A stretch of DNA of 64,000 bases from an uncultured Rhodobiaceae bacterium (GTDB lineage: Bacteria; Pseudomonadota; Alphaproteobacteria; RS24). The stretch spans positions 310,001-374,000 of the forward strand of contig CALCUM010000002.1 in the NCBI GenBank assembly GCA_937907245.1, read 5' to 3'. This document shows positions 45,004-54,068 of this stretch, in pieces (position 1 is the first letter of the stretch; every line of letters starts with the position of its first letter). The notes under the pieces are model-generated. The model ran no database searches and was not told the DNA's origin. It was given only the letters and a program-made list of their open reading frames with translations. The translations under genes were made by a program, and so were the position numbers.

Positions 45004-46287
45004 ATGACACAAGGCCCAATTATCATTATCGGTGCTGGCGTGGCGGGGGTTACCAGTTTTTACGAACTGGCAGCGCGCGGCATCGCCACGGTTTTGATAG
45101 ATGGCCAAACCGAGGTCGCCCAAGGCGCCAGCTTTGCCAATGGCGCGGTTTTGCACCCAAGCCTACCCGACCCATGGAACAACCCCGGTATTGCCGCGCC
45201 GCTATTTGCCTCTGTTTTTAACCCGCTAGCGCCGATGAAATTGCACCTCGGCCAAGTGCCAAACCTTCTCGGCTGGGGGGCTGATTTTTTGCGCAATTCT
45301 GCCCCTGCGCGCCACCGTGCCATCACCTTAGCCAATTATGCGTTGGCGCAATATTCGACCCGCCAGACAGATGCTTTACGCGATCTCCTTGGCTTGCAAT
45401 TCGAGGCGGCGGAGCCCGGAACCCTGAAACTTTTTCATACCGATAGCGAGCGCGCCGACGCTCTCGAGATGGCGCGAGTTTTAGCCCCGCAAGGTCTTGT
45501 CTATGAAGAGCTAGATCGCGAGGCTCTGTTCGCCCGCGAGCCAAGCCTCGCGCATGCCAAATCAGCCGCCGATGCGCTAACAGGTGCCTTGTATTTTCCC
45601 GATGACCGCGTTGGCAATGCTCGGTTGTTTTGTGAGCAATTACTGGCGCATGCCAAAAAGCTGGGCGGGGAGGTTCGGCTTGGCGCGCAGGCAGGTAAAC
45701 TGCACCGCGAAGGAAACCGCGTGGTTGGGGTGGAAGTCGATGGCGAGTTATTGCGCGGGCAGGTGGTTGTATCGGCAGGCGTTGGCGCGCGAGATATTTT
45801 GGCGCCCTTGGGACTAAATTTGCCTGTGCAGCCCGCCAAAGGCTATTCGCTCACGCTATCGACCCAATCTCTAAGCGGCCCGCGTTTAACCCACCCATTG
45901 GTTGACCCACGGTTGCATATCGCAGTAACGCCGCTGGCCGACAGACTTCGCATTTTGGGCATGGCTGAATTTATGGGGCATGACCGAACAATAGAGCCGC
46001 GTCGCTTGCGCTTATTGCAAAAGTTTTTCGAACGTCTGATGCCAGATATGGCAGCGCAATTGGACTGGGAAAATGGCGAGGCTTGGGCTGGTTTGCGGCC
46101 TATGTCGTCCGATGGGCGCCCATTCATTGGCGCCACGCCCATGCAAGGCCTATGGCTCAATGTCGGGCATGGTCATTTGGGCTGGACGATGGCAGTGGGC
46201 TCGGCGCGCCTTTTGGCTGATTTAATTAGTGGAACAAAGCCAGAGATAGACGCCGCCCCTTTCGCATTTTCAGGCCGCAAACTTTAA
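45004..46287 (+). CDS. D-amino acid dehydrogenase/DadA-like FAD oxidoreductase
   Basis: 427 residues, FAD Rossmann IIIIGAGVAGVTSFYELAARG at the N-terminus and the DAO C-terminal GLRPMSSDGRPFIGATP, GHGHLGWTMAVGSA. It oxidises a D-amino acid or related amine. The frame is open to a TTG at 44941, but AGGAGA at 44987-44992 supports the ATG at 45004 with a slightly long gap (11). Confidence 0.9.
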   Translation: MTQGPIIIIGAGVAGVTSFYELAARGIATVLIDGQTEVAQGASFANGAVLHPSLPDPWNNPGIAAPLFASVFNPLAPMKLHLGQVPNLLGWGADFLRNSAPARHRAITLANYALAQYSTRQTDALRDLLGLQFEAAEPGTLKLFHTDSERADALEMARVLAPQGLVYEELDREALFAREPSLAHAKSAADALTGALYFPDDRVGNARLFCEQLLAHAKKLGGEVRLGAQAGKLHREGNRVVGVEVDGELLRGQVVVSAGVGARDILAPLGLNLPVQPAKGYSLTLSTQSLSGPRLTHPLVDPRLHIAVTPLADRLRILGMAEFMGHDRTIEPRRLRLLQKFFERLMPDMAAQLDWENGEAWAGLRPMSSDGRPFIGATPMQGLWLNVGHGHLGWTMAVGSARLLADLISGTKPEIDAAPFAFSGRKL

Positions 46288-46294
46288 GCTCGTT

Positions 46295-47284
46295 TTACGG
46301 CAGAATAACGCTGCATCCAGTGGTGGCACGGGCTTCTAAATCGCGATGGGCTTGCACCACTTCGGTAAGCTTATAGCGTTGGTTAATCTCTGGTTGCAGG
46401 GCACCAGCTTCCATCAAAGCAAAAAGTCTATCGGCCGAAGCCTGCATCCAACCCGGCGTAAACAGATAGGTGCCTAGGGTTGGGCGCGTAAACTTTAAGG
46501 AGCCATGGGTGGCCAATTCGGCAGGAACAATCGAGGCAATGGGCCCCGAGGCGTTACCGAAACTGGCGAAAGTGCCAAATGGCGCCAAGGCTTCCAAGCT
46601 CAAGCGATAGGTTGCTTGGCCGACGCTGTCGTAGACGACGGGGAAGCCTTGGCCGCCTGAAGCTTGTTTTAATGTCTCGGCCAAATCTGGGGCGTCGGAG
46701 AGAAAACACTCGGACGCGCCATGCGCGATGGCTAACTCACATTTGGCTTTTGTGCTGGCGGTGCCAATGAGGGTAACGCCCAAATGTTTGGCCCATTGGC
46801 AGGCAATCAGGCCAACCCCGCCAGCGGCGGCATGAAACAAAACCGTCTCGCCGCCATGCAAAGGAAACGTGTCGTTAAATAAGTAATCAACGGTCATGCC
46901 TTTCAGCATAATGGCGGCCGCTTGTTCGTCGCTAACGCCGTCGGGCAGGCGCACCACGGCGCTGGCTGGCAAAACAATGGCTTCGGCATAGGCGCCAAAG
47001 GCCATCGAAAACGCCACTCGAGTGCCAATAGCGAGCTCCACATTTTCGCCGATAGCCTCGATGAGGCCTGCGCCCTCCGCCCCCAAACCAGTCGGTAGGG
47101 GCAAGGGGTAAAGCCCCGTGCGTTGATAGGTGTCGGCCATGTTTAGCCCAACAGCCTTCAGGCGAATGCGCACTTCGCCAGGCCCAGGTTCAGGCAGGGG
47201 CTTGGTGATGAGCTGCATGTTTTCAGGCGCGCCAAATTCGCGCAATTCAATGGCTTGAATGGTCTCAGCGGTAAAGGGCGTCAT
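46295..47284 (-). CDS. NADPH:quinone reductase-like MDR protein
   Basis: 329 residues, zinc-less medium-chain dehydrogenase. AAGGVGLIACQWAKHLG near residue 155 is the NADPH-binding motif, and PEINQRYKLTEVVQAHRDLE is the usual C-terminal block. AAGG lies before the ATG at 47284. It is 10 bases after the TauD gene. Confidence 0.92.
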   Translation of the reverse strand: MTPFTAETIQAIELREFGAPENMQLITKPLPEPGPGEVRIRLKAVGLNMADTYQRTGLYPLPLPTGLGAEGAGLIEAIGENVELAIGTRVAFSMAFGAYAEAIVLPASAVVRLPDGVSDEQAAAIMLKGMTVDYLFNDTFPLHGGETVLFHAAAGGVGLIACQWAKHLGVTLIGTASTKAKCELAIAHGASECFLSDAPDLAETLKQASGGQGFPVVYDSVGQATYRLSLEALAPFGTFASFGNASGPIASIVPAELATHGSLKFTRPTLGTYLFTPGWMQASADRLFALMEAGALQPEINQRYKLTEVVQAHRDLEARATTGCSVILP

Positions 47285-47294
47285 ATAGGCAGCC

Positions 47295-48137
47295 TTAAAA
47301 GGAAGTGTCGGCAATGGTAGTGCGGTGCAATAGGCGGTCGTAGCCATCATAGCCGCCGGTTGCGGCATGCAAGAGCGAGCGATTGTCCCACATCACCAGC
47401 ATGTCTTTTTGCCAAGGGTGCGAATACATAATTTCAGGCGCGCTTTGATAGCCATAAAACTCGAGCATCAAAGCGTCGCTCTCTTGTTTGTCATAGCCCT
47501 CAAACCCCAAAATATAGGCAGGCGAGCTATATAAGGCTTTCTTGCCCGTCTCGCGATGGGTACGCACGAAAGGGTGTTGGTTTTTCTCCAGCGCCTTTTC
47601 GCTTGGCAAAATATTCATGCTGCGACCTTCGTCGGCATCGCCATAGGCGCCGTGCGGAGAATAGCCAAGCTCGGCTGAATGAATGGCGGTTAAGCTGTCG
47701 GCCTTGTCGCGCAAAGCGTCGGGCAGGCGTTCATAGGCGGCCACTTGGTCGGCATATAGCGTATTGCCGCCGTGCGGGGGGATGACCAAACTATATAAAA
47801 CCGTGCCCGCCGGCGGCACATCCAAAAAGCTCCAGTCGGAATGCAAGCTCTCGGCAAAAATCGGCGTGGTCTCATCCGCATTGCGTTGAATGGCAGCAAT
47901 GTTTTCATGCCCGTCGATATGGCCAAAAAACGGATCTTCGCCGAACTCGCCAAATTGTAGCGTAAAGCGCTCGAGGTCTGTGTCGGTCATTTTTTGCTCC
48001 GGGAACGCCAGCACTTTATGTGTCACCCAATGTTCGCGCAGCTCAGCAACCAAATCCGGCGACAGCGACTGCGATAGGTTCACGCCAGTGACAAAAGCTC
48101 CACAACTGGAGCCAGTAGGGGTAACGGTTAACGGCAT
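47295..48137 (-). CDS. TauD/TfdA family 2-oxoglutarate dioxygenase
   Basis: 280 residues of a double-stranded beta-helix dioxygenase. The HxD metal motif is in LHSDWSF, and the distal His with the 2OG-binding Arg is in LLHRTTI near the C-terminus. It hydroxylates a small substrate with 2-oxoglutarate and O2. Taurine, a sulfonate, 2,4-D-type ethers or a gamma-butyrobetaine analogue are family possibilities. GGGAGAG precedes the ATG. Confidence 0.92.
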   Translation of the reverse strand: MPLTVTPTGSSCGAFVTGVNLSQSLSPDLVAELREHWVTHKVLAFPEQKMTDTDLERFTLQFGEFGEDPFFGHIDGHENIAAIQRNADETTPIFAESLHSDWSFLDVPPAGTVLYSLVIPPHGGNTLYADQVAAYERLPDALRDKADSLTAIHSAELGYSPHGAYGDADEGRSMNILPSEKALEKNQHPFVRTHRETGKKALYSSPAYILGFEGYDKQESDALMLEFYGYQSAPEIMYSHPWQKDMLVMWDNRSLLHAATGGYDGYDRLLHRTTIADTSF

Positions 48138-48238
48138 CGGTCTCTCCCAAGGTTAGATATCCAAAGACTAGAAAAAAAATGGCTTGGGGGATAGCTAAAA
48201 ACCGATAAGATTATGGGACGCAAAAATAGGATGAAAAA

Positions 48239-49021
48239 ATGACCCCAGTTGTTTTGGTATTAGGCGCCGGTGCGGGCATTGGCGGGCACGTTGGAAAACG
48301 CTTTGCACGAGAGGGCTATCATGTCGTTTTGGCACGGCGTAGTGATGAAGCTGGACTGCAAAAGCTCGTCGAAGCCGTAGAGTCCGATGGTGGTAAAGCC
48401 AGCGGCCGATTGCTCAATGCGGCCGAGGATAATTCCATCGAAGATTTAATTGGCGACATTGAAAAAAACATCGGCCCAATTGAAACCGTGGTGTTTAATT
48501 TAGGGGCCCAAATTGGCAATCGGTCTTTAGAGATTACCACCCATAAACAATTCGAGCTGGGCTGGCGCATGGCGACATTTGGCCTGTTTCGCGTGGCCAA
48601 AGCTCTATTTCCACTAATGGCGGAGCGCGGGAGCGGCACTTTGCTGGTTACCTCAGCCACCTCTGCGGTGCGCGGCAATGCGGGCCAACATAGCCATGCG
48701 GCCGCCATGGGCGGAAGGCGCATGTTGTGCCAGAGCCTCAACGCAGAATACGCATCGCAAGGCATTCATGTGGCGCATATTATTATCGATGGTGCGGTAG
48801 ATGCGCCCGATACTTTGGGCAAAATGCTGGGCGAAGAGAATTTTCAAAAACTACGCGATGCGCGCGGCAAAGATAAGGACGGGCTGCTTTTGCCCGCCAA
48901 AATCGCCGAAACGTATTTTCATATTGCCCACCAGCATCGCTCGGTTTGGACACATGAAATGGACTTACGCTCGTTTTCAGATTTGGCTTGGTTCAATCAT
49001 CAAGTGGACTTGGATATATAG
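48239..49021 (+). CDS. SDR family protein lacking the catalytic Tyr/Lys
   Basis: 260 residues with an intact cofactor motif (GAGAGIGGHVGKRF) but the active-site YxxxK is replaced by HSHAAAMGGRR: His or Ser for Tyr and no Lys at the fourth following place. The Ser of the triad (TSATSA) remains. Either it binds NAD(P) without the standard reaction or uses another residue. The last codons belong to the first unit of a 15-base tandem repeat (49006-49065). Confidence 0.85.
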   Translation: MTPVVLVLGAGAGIGGHVGKRFAREGYHVVLARRSDEAGLQKLVEAVESDGGKASGRLLNAAEDNSIEDLIGDIEKNIGPIETVVFNLGAQIGNRSLEITTHKQFELGWRMATFGLFRVAKALFPLMAERGSGTLLVTSATSAVRGNAGQHSHAAAMGGRRMLCQSLNAEYASQGIHVAHIIIDGAVDAPDTLGKMLGEENFQKLRDARGKDKDGLLLPAKIAETYFHIAHQHRSVWTHEMDLRSFSDLAWFNHQVDLDI

Positions 49022-49065
49022 GACTTAGATATATAGGACTTAGATATATAGGACTTGGACATATA
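49006..49065 (+). repeat. Four 15-base tandem repeats over the SDR stop codon
   Basis: Units GGACTT(A/G)GA(T/C)ATATA at 49006, 49021, 49036 and 49051. The first unit codes for the last SDR residues, and because 15 is a multiple of three each later unit repeats an in-frame stop. The array ends directly before AAGGAGAG, the ribosome-binding site of the next gene. Confidence 0.93.
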
Positions 49066-49079
49066 AAGGAGAGCCGAGA

Positions 49080-49511
49080 ATGGCTTTTTTACCCGAAACC
49101 ACCAACAATCAATATAAAGGCGCAAGCTGGGCCCCTTACGTTATTGGCTTGGCAAGCCTACAAAGCCTCGTCGGCGGATCTTTGCATGTTATCTTGCCCG
49201 ATAGTGGCCTCGGCGTGATTGCCAATCTCAACTTGGCGCATGAAGGCGGCCTGTTGATGATTGGCCTTGCCGCTTGGGTGGGCGCGACGCAAATTGCTTG
49301 GGGCAGCGTTTTGGCACTGGTGGTTTTGCGCTATCGCAATTTTGCCTTACCTGTGCTGACGCTGGTTTGCCTAGAAAAAGCGCTTATTCTTTTTGGGGTG
49401 GTTTTAAAACCCACAAATACGGGCGAGTATCCGCCGGGAATTTACGGCGCGGCCCTTATTTTAGGGCTAAGCTTGATTGCCATTTATGGAGCGCGCGCTA
49501 AATCTGAGTAA
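49080..49511 (+). CDS. Small polytopic membrane protein
   Basis: 143 residues with about four membrane segments (for example VIGLASLQSLVGGSLHVILP, LMIGLAAWVGATQIAWG, LALVVLRYRNFALPVL, LILGLSLIAIYGAR). No family recognised. AAGGAGAG precedes the ATG. Its TAA overlaps the first base of the AlkB gene's ATG. Confidence 0.82.
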   Translation: MAFLPETTNNQYKGASWAPYVIGLASLQSLVGGSLHVILPDSGLGVIANLNLAHEGGLLMIGLAAWVGATQIAWGSVLALVVLRYRNFALPVLTLVCLEKALILFGVVLKPTNTGEYPPGIYGAALILGLSLIAIYGARAKSE

Positions 49512-50122
49512 TGGATTTATTTGCCCCAACAAGCCCAGCTAATTTGCTTCCGTGTGATGGCGATAGCCGCTATTTCGAAACTCTATTGGGGCAACGCGAA
49601 GCCGATGATTTCTATCGACGGCTGCATCAAGAGATCGACTGGCAGCGCGATCGTGTGACGCTTTATGGCCGCGATATTCTTACCAAACGTGCGGTGGCGT
49701 GGCATGGCGATGGCCCGTATGCCTATACTTATTCGCATAACACCAAAATTGCGCAGCCGTGGACGCCGGCCCTCGTGGAGCTAAAAGCGAAGGTCGAGGC
49801 GCTTAGTGGCGATAGGTTTAATTGTTGCCTGCTCAACCTGTATCATTCGGGCGAGGAGGGCATGGCTTGGCACGCGGATGATGAAAAAGAATTGCACCCA
49901 AACGGGGCCATTGCTTCGGTGTCTTTAGGCGAGGCGCGCCGGTTTTTGTTTCGCCACCAGCAAACCAAGCAAAAATGCGAAATTGAACTGGCGCATGGCA
50001 GCCTGCTCCTTATGCGGCCGCCGACGCAAGACCATTGGCACCATAGCCTGCCACCCATGCGGCGTGTGAAAGGGGCTCGGATTAATTTAACATTTCGCAG
50101 CCATGCGACAGAAAAGCGCTAG
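49511..50122 (+). CDS. alkB: AlkB-like DNA/RNA demethylase (2OG-Fe(II) dioxygenase)
   Basis: 203 residues. The Fe ligands are WHADDE (His and Asp) and the His of WHHSLP, with the 2OG-binding Arg in GARINLTFR. It resembles ALKBH2/3-type enzymes that remove methyl groups from 1-methyladenine and 3-methylcytosine. It starts on the last base of the membrane-protein stop. Confidence 0.93.
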   Translation: MDLFAPTSPANLLPCDGDSRYFETLLGQREADDFYRRLHQEIDWQRDRVTLYGRDILTKRAVAWHGDGPYAYTYSHNTKIAQPWTPALVELKAKVEALSGDRFNCCLLNLYHSGEEGMAWHADDEKELHPNGAIASVSLGEARRFLFRHQQTKQKCEIELAHGSLLLMRPPTQDHWHHSLPPMRRVKGARINLTFRSHATEKR

Positions 50123-50217
50123 TTTTGCGCTCTTTTTGCCTCGGTTTTTATGGACTTATTGCCTATCCAGTGCCACAGTCTTGCCTAGAAACGCCGCTTT
50201 AACGGGAGGAAAACCGG

Positions 50218-50832
50218 ATGTTAACCTTACACTTTGCCCCTAATTCGCGCGCCGTGCGTTCGCTTTGGCTGCTAGAAGAATTGGGCCTGCCTTACGAGCT
50301 GAACCGGATGGATTTTCATCCAAAAGACCTAAAGTCAGATGACCATAAAGCGCGTCATCCTTTGGGTCGTATTCCAGTGTTGGAAGATGGCGATGTGATG
50401 ATTTACGAGAGCGGCGCCATTGCCGACTATATCCTTGAGCGACATAAAAACGGCGGGCTAAAGCCAGCCTCTGACGCGCCAAATTTCCCAGACTATTTAC
50501 AGTGGTTCCATTACTGCGAAGGCATGGTCATGCCGCCAATTAATACGATTGTGGTGCACACGATTTTACTGCCCGAAGAACGCCGCGATGCCACCGTTTT
50601 GGGCCAAGCGCAACGCTTATTGGCGCGCTCGTTGCAGCCCGTTGAAGAGGCCTTGCAAGGCAAAGACTATCTGGCGGGCGAGTTTAGCGCCGCCGATACC
50701 ATGCTCGGCCACTCGATTATGATGGCAGAACGTATGGGGATTGTGACGCAAGAGCACCCAAACCTAAAAGCTTATTCAGCACGGCTGCAAGCCCGCCCTG
50801 CGTTGCAAAAAGCTTTCGAATTTGAAACTTAA
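50218..50832 (+). CDS. Glutathione S-transferase family protein
   Basis: 204 residues; PNSRAVRSLWLLEELG and SGAIADYILER are typical GST elements. A GGGAGG sequence lies before the ATG. It is 18 bases before the acyl-CoA synthetase. Confidence 0.91.
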   Translation: MLTLHFAPNSRAVRSLWLLEELGLPYELNRMDFHPKDLKSDDHKARHPLGRIPVLEDGDVMIYESGAIADYILERHKNGGLKPASDAPNFPDYLQWFHYCEGMVMPPINTIVVHTILLPEERRDATVLGQAQRLLARSLQPVEEALQGKDYLAGEFSAADTMLGHSIMMAERMGIVTQEHPNLKAYSARLQARPALQKAFEFET

Positions 50833-50850
50833 AAGACTGTCGGGGAGTGA

Positions 50851-52680
50851 ATGATGGCGTTTAAAGAGCAAAAAATTACCACTGGGAAGTATATCTTCCG
50901 ATTGATGAAACTCTTGTCCCGCAAAGGGGTGATTGGCAATCTGAAAACGCTAATTACCTCGCGCCCAAGTGATGAATTATCGATGATTACGTTTCTGGAG
51001 CGCCACGCCGCCGAACGCCCCGACGACGCGGCTTTGCTATTTGAAGACCAGCGCTATAGCTGGGGAGAGCTGAATGCCAAAGCCAATCAGGCCGCGCATT
51101 ATTTTCGCTCTCGCGGCATTAAATATGGCGACCGAATTGCGATTAACATCGAGAACCGTCCTGAGTTGCTGATCAGCGTTTTAGGCTGCCTCAAGCTCGG
51201 TGCCATTGGTGGCATGATTAACACCAGCCAAACGCACGAAGCTTTGGCCCATAGCTTGCGCCTCATCGAACCGTCTTTGATTATTGTTGGCTCGGAATGC
51301 ATGGCCAATATGGAAAGCGTCTCGGATGTGCTGGAGACCAATTACCAAGGCAAACTTTTGTATGTCGCCGATGGTGCCAACACGACGGCGGACGCGGGCT
51401 ATGAAGAACTCATGGCGCCAATCTCGGCTCAGCCAAGCGATAATATCATTCCAGATCAGGTGCTTACCTTAGGCACGCAGACATATTATATTTTCACGTC
51501 GGGCACCACCGGATTGCCAAAGGCGAGCATCACCACGCATTTGAAAGTTTATCGCGCGGGCATGCAATTTGGCGTCAATGTGATGACCCTAACGCCGAAA
51601 GATACTTATTACTGCTCGCTGCCGTTCTACCATTCCAACGCTTTGGTTGTGGGGCTCGGGTCATGTTTGGCGGGCGGGGCGACTTTGGCGATGCGGCGCA
51701 AGTTTTCGGCCAGTAATTTCTTCGATGATTGCCGCAAGTTTAATGCCACCGCCTTTATCTATATTGGCGAGTTATTACGTTATCTGTTGGCACAGCCTGA
51801 AAAGCCGAATGATAAAATTCATAATATTGAAAAAATATTGGGCAATGGCTTACGACCTGATATTTGGATGGAGTTTAAAAACCGCTTCGGTATTCCGCGT
51901 ATTCACGAATTTTATGGCGCATCGGAAGCCAATACAGGGTTTGTGAATATCTTTAACTTCGACAAAACCGTTGGCTGGTCGCCCAACTACGGCAAGGCTT
52001 GGGATGTCGTTGGCTATGACGTAGACGGGGATACGCCGACCGTTGGGAGTGACTCCTTTTTGCAGCGACAAAAGCCAGGCAACACCGGACTTTTGATTTT
52101 GCGCATCGATGAGCAAAACCCGTTTGACGGCTATACAGATGCTCAAGCCAGTGAGAAAAAAATCATGCGCGATGTCTTTGAAAAAGGCGACATGTGGTTT
52201 AACTCGGGCGATTTAGTGGTGTTGCAAAAGCATGGCCACATTCAATTTGGTGACCGCATTGGCGACACGTTCCGTTGGCAAGGCGAAAATGTAGCCACCA
52301 CGGAAGTGGAAAGCGTCATTATGAAATGGCCAGAGATTGAAGATGCCGTGGTTTATGGGGTTACGGTGCCGGGCCGCGATGGCCGTTGTGGCATGTTGTA
52401 TTTAACGCAAAAGCAAGAGGGCCAGCTAGACCTAGATGGCCTCGCTAAACATATGCGCGAAAACCTGCCTGCCTATGCGGTGCCAAGGTTTATTCGTATT
52501 GGCCAGAAAGTCGATGTGACGGGCACGTTTAAATTCCAGAAGTCGAAATTGAAAAAAGCCGCTTATTCGGTCGCGGAAGTGGAAGACGATTTATATCTTC
52601 TGGGTCGCGATGCGGATGCGCCAGAGGCGATAACGGCGGAGCTGCAAAGCCAAGTGGATAAAGGGGATATCCGACTTTAG
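50851..52680 (+). CDS. Long/very-long-chain acyl-CoA synthetase (FATP-like)
   Basis: 609 residues. AMP-binding P-loop FTSGTTGLPKASITTH, YGASEAN and the C-terminal TGTFKFQKSKLKKA with catalytic Lys match the FATP/VLACS group. It activates long-chain fatty acids to CoA esters. GGGGAG precedes an ATG ATG start. A strong intrinsic terminator overlaps its stop. Confidence 0.94.
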   Translation: MMAFKEQKITTGKYIFRLMKLLSRKGVIGNLKTLITSRPSDELSMITFLERHAAERPDDAALLFEDQRYSWGELNAKANQAAHYFRSRGIKYGDRIAINIENRPELLISVLGCLKLGAIGGMINTSQTHEALAHSLRLIEPSLIIVGSECMANMESVSDVLETNYQGKLLYVADGANTTADAGYEELMAPISAQPSDNIIPDQVLTLGTQTYYIFTSGTTGLPKASITTHLKVYRAGMQFGVNVMTLTPKDTYYCSLPFYHSNALVVGLGSCLAGGATLAMRRKFSASNFFDDCRKFNATAFIYIGELLRYLLAQPEKPNDKIHNIEKILGNGLRPDIWMEFKNRFGIPRIHEFYGASEANTGFVNIFNFDKTVGWSPNYGKAWDVVGYDVDGDTPTVGSDSFLQRQKPGNTGLLILRIDEQNPFDGYTDAQASEKKIMRDVFEKGDMWFNSGDLVVLQKHGHIQFGDRIGDTFRWQGENVATTEVESVIMKWPEIEDAVVYGVTVPGRDGRCGMLYLTQKQEGQLDLDGLAKHMRENLPAYAVPRFIRIGQKVDVTGTFKFQKSKLKKAAYSVAEVEDDLYLLGRDADAPEAITAELQSQVDKGDIRL

Positions 52681-52696
52681 GTCGGTATCCTTTTTT
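52665..52696 (+). terminator. Intrinsic terminator at the acyl-CoA synthetase stop
   Basis: GGATA-(T)-CCGAC (52665-52675) pairs with GTCGGTATCC (52681-52690) apart from a bulged T. The loop is TTTAG, and TTTTTT follows (52691-52696). The stop codon lies in the loop. Confidence 0.88.
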
Positions 52697-52719
52697 CTCT
52701 TTATGGCTGGCGCCTCTAT

Positions 52720-53124
52720 TTAAGGCTGTCGCCAGGGTAACCCCTCAAACTTCCAGCCTTCTTGAGTGCCGCGATGGCCTTCCAAGTCTGGATTGCCTTC
52801 AAAGCCGCCGGTCACGTTAAACAGGCTGGTAAAGCCCGCTTCTGCCAAGGCTTGGCAGGCGGCGGCAGAGCGCGCGCCCGAGCGACAAATCAGATAAATA
52901 GAAGTCGCTTTGTCGATATGTTCAATGACCTTGCTGCAAAAGGCTTCGTTGCGTTGGCCGTCGACGCTTTGCCATTCCAGACACGCGACTTGTTTGCCAA
53001 TAGGGCTTAAATCTGGCGTGCCGATAAGGTTCCATTCGGCCATCGAGCGGCAGTCGATAAGCTGCGCGTCGGCGTCTTTTTGCAGGGCTTCATAAGCGGC
53101 GCTGGGCAGGATTTCACTAAACAT
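52720..53124 (-). CDS. Rhodanese-like sulfurtransferase
   Basis: 134 residues, one rhodanese domain with active Cys80 in LICRSGARS. It transfers sulfane sulfur (for instance to sulfite or cyanide), cytosolic. It is 50 bases downstream of the ROK kinase in the same direction, so it may belong to the sulfosugar-like cluster. Confidence 0.92.
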   Translation of the reverse strand: MFSEILPSAAYEALQKDADAQLIDCRSMAEWNLIGTPDLSPIGKQVACLEWQSVDGQRNEAFCSKVIEHIDKATSIYLICRSGARSAAACQALAEAGFTSLFNVTGGFEGNPDLEGHRGTQEGWKFEGLPWRQP

Positions 53125-53174
53125 AATCTATATTCCTCACGGTCTCTTAAAGTATGGCGTTTGCGAGCTTTCTT

Positions 53175-54068
53175 TTAAGCCTTGTTCGGCCAAAGCCAAG
53201 CGGCACCTCTTACGCCACTGCTGTCGCCGTGTTGATTTTTTCTCACTTGCGTTTCAATCACGTCTGAGAATATATACGCATCCCAGATTTCCGGCAATCT
53301 TTGGTAAAGCGCATCGACATTCGACAAGCCGCCGCCCAAGACGATGACTTCCGGGTCGACCAAATTAATCACCGCCCCTAAAGCGCGCGCGAGGCGGTCG
53401 CATAAGCGGTCAAAACTGGCCTTTGCGGCGGGGGTGTCGCTGGCCATAATTTCTTCGCTGGTAAGCGTTTCCCCATTTATCAAATTATGATCTCGGGCAA
53501 AGCCAGAGCCAGATATCCAAACTTCATTGCAGCCATGGCGGCCACAATAACACGCAGGCCCTGGCACTTCCTCAGCCGTGGGGGCGGCCAATGGGTTGTG
53601 CCCCCATTCTCCACCAACCCCATTGGCGCCATTTTGTAATTGGCCAGAGATAACCAATCCGCCGCCGCAGCCAGTGCCCAAAATGACCCCGAAAACCGAT
53701 TGGGCACCTTGTCCTGCGCCATCGGTGGCCTCTGACAAAGCAAAGCAATTGGCGTCATTGGCTAGCCGCACTTCGCGCCCGAGGCGTGTTTCTAGGTCTT
53801 GGCGCAAAGGTTGTCCGTTCAGGCTTTGCGTATTGGAGTTCCGAACCCATCCGGTTTTGGGCGACAGCGAACCCGGCATGCCAATGCCCACGCTCACAGT
53901 TTCCCCAACTGCCGCTTCGCCAGCTTCAACGAGCTGGACGATGGTTTGCACAATATTTGTATAGTCGCTAGCGGGCGTTGGTGCGCGTTGGCGCCAAATA
54001 ATGTCGCCGGCGCCATCCATCACAATGGCTTCCATTTTCGTACCGCCGAGGTCTAATCCAAATCGCAT
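53175..54068 (-). CDS. ROK family sugar kinase
   Basis: 297 residues. LDLGGTKMEA is the ATP site, NDANCFALSE carries the catalytic Asp (Asp105), GGEWGHNPL holds the ROK Glu-Gly-His motif (His157), and CYCGRHGCNE is the zinc site (173-180). It phosphorylates a hexose, glucose or fructose most likely. It begins on the base after the monooxygenase stop, so it is in the same operon. Confidence 0.93.
   Translation of the reverse strand: MRFGLDLGGTKMEAIVMDGAGDIIWRQRAPTPASDYTNIVQTIVQLVEAGEAAVGETVSVGIGMPGSLSPKTGWVRNSNTQSLNGQPLRQDLETRLGREVRLANDANCFALSEATDGAGQGAQSVFGVILGTGCGGGLVISGQLQNGANGVGGEWGHNPLAAPTAEEVPGPACYCGRHGCNEVWISGSGFARDHNLINGETLTSEEIMASDTPAAKASFDRLCDRLARALGAVINLVDPEVIVLGGGLSNVDALYQRLPEIWDAYIFSDVIETQVRKNQHGDSSGVRGAAWLWPNKA

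Noticed and set aside
49006-49065. Tandem repeat considered as a CRISPR remnant
   Set aside because: Units are 15 bases with no spacers and no cas genes nearby.
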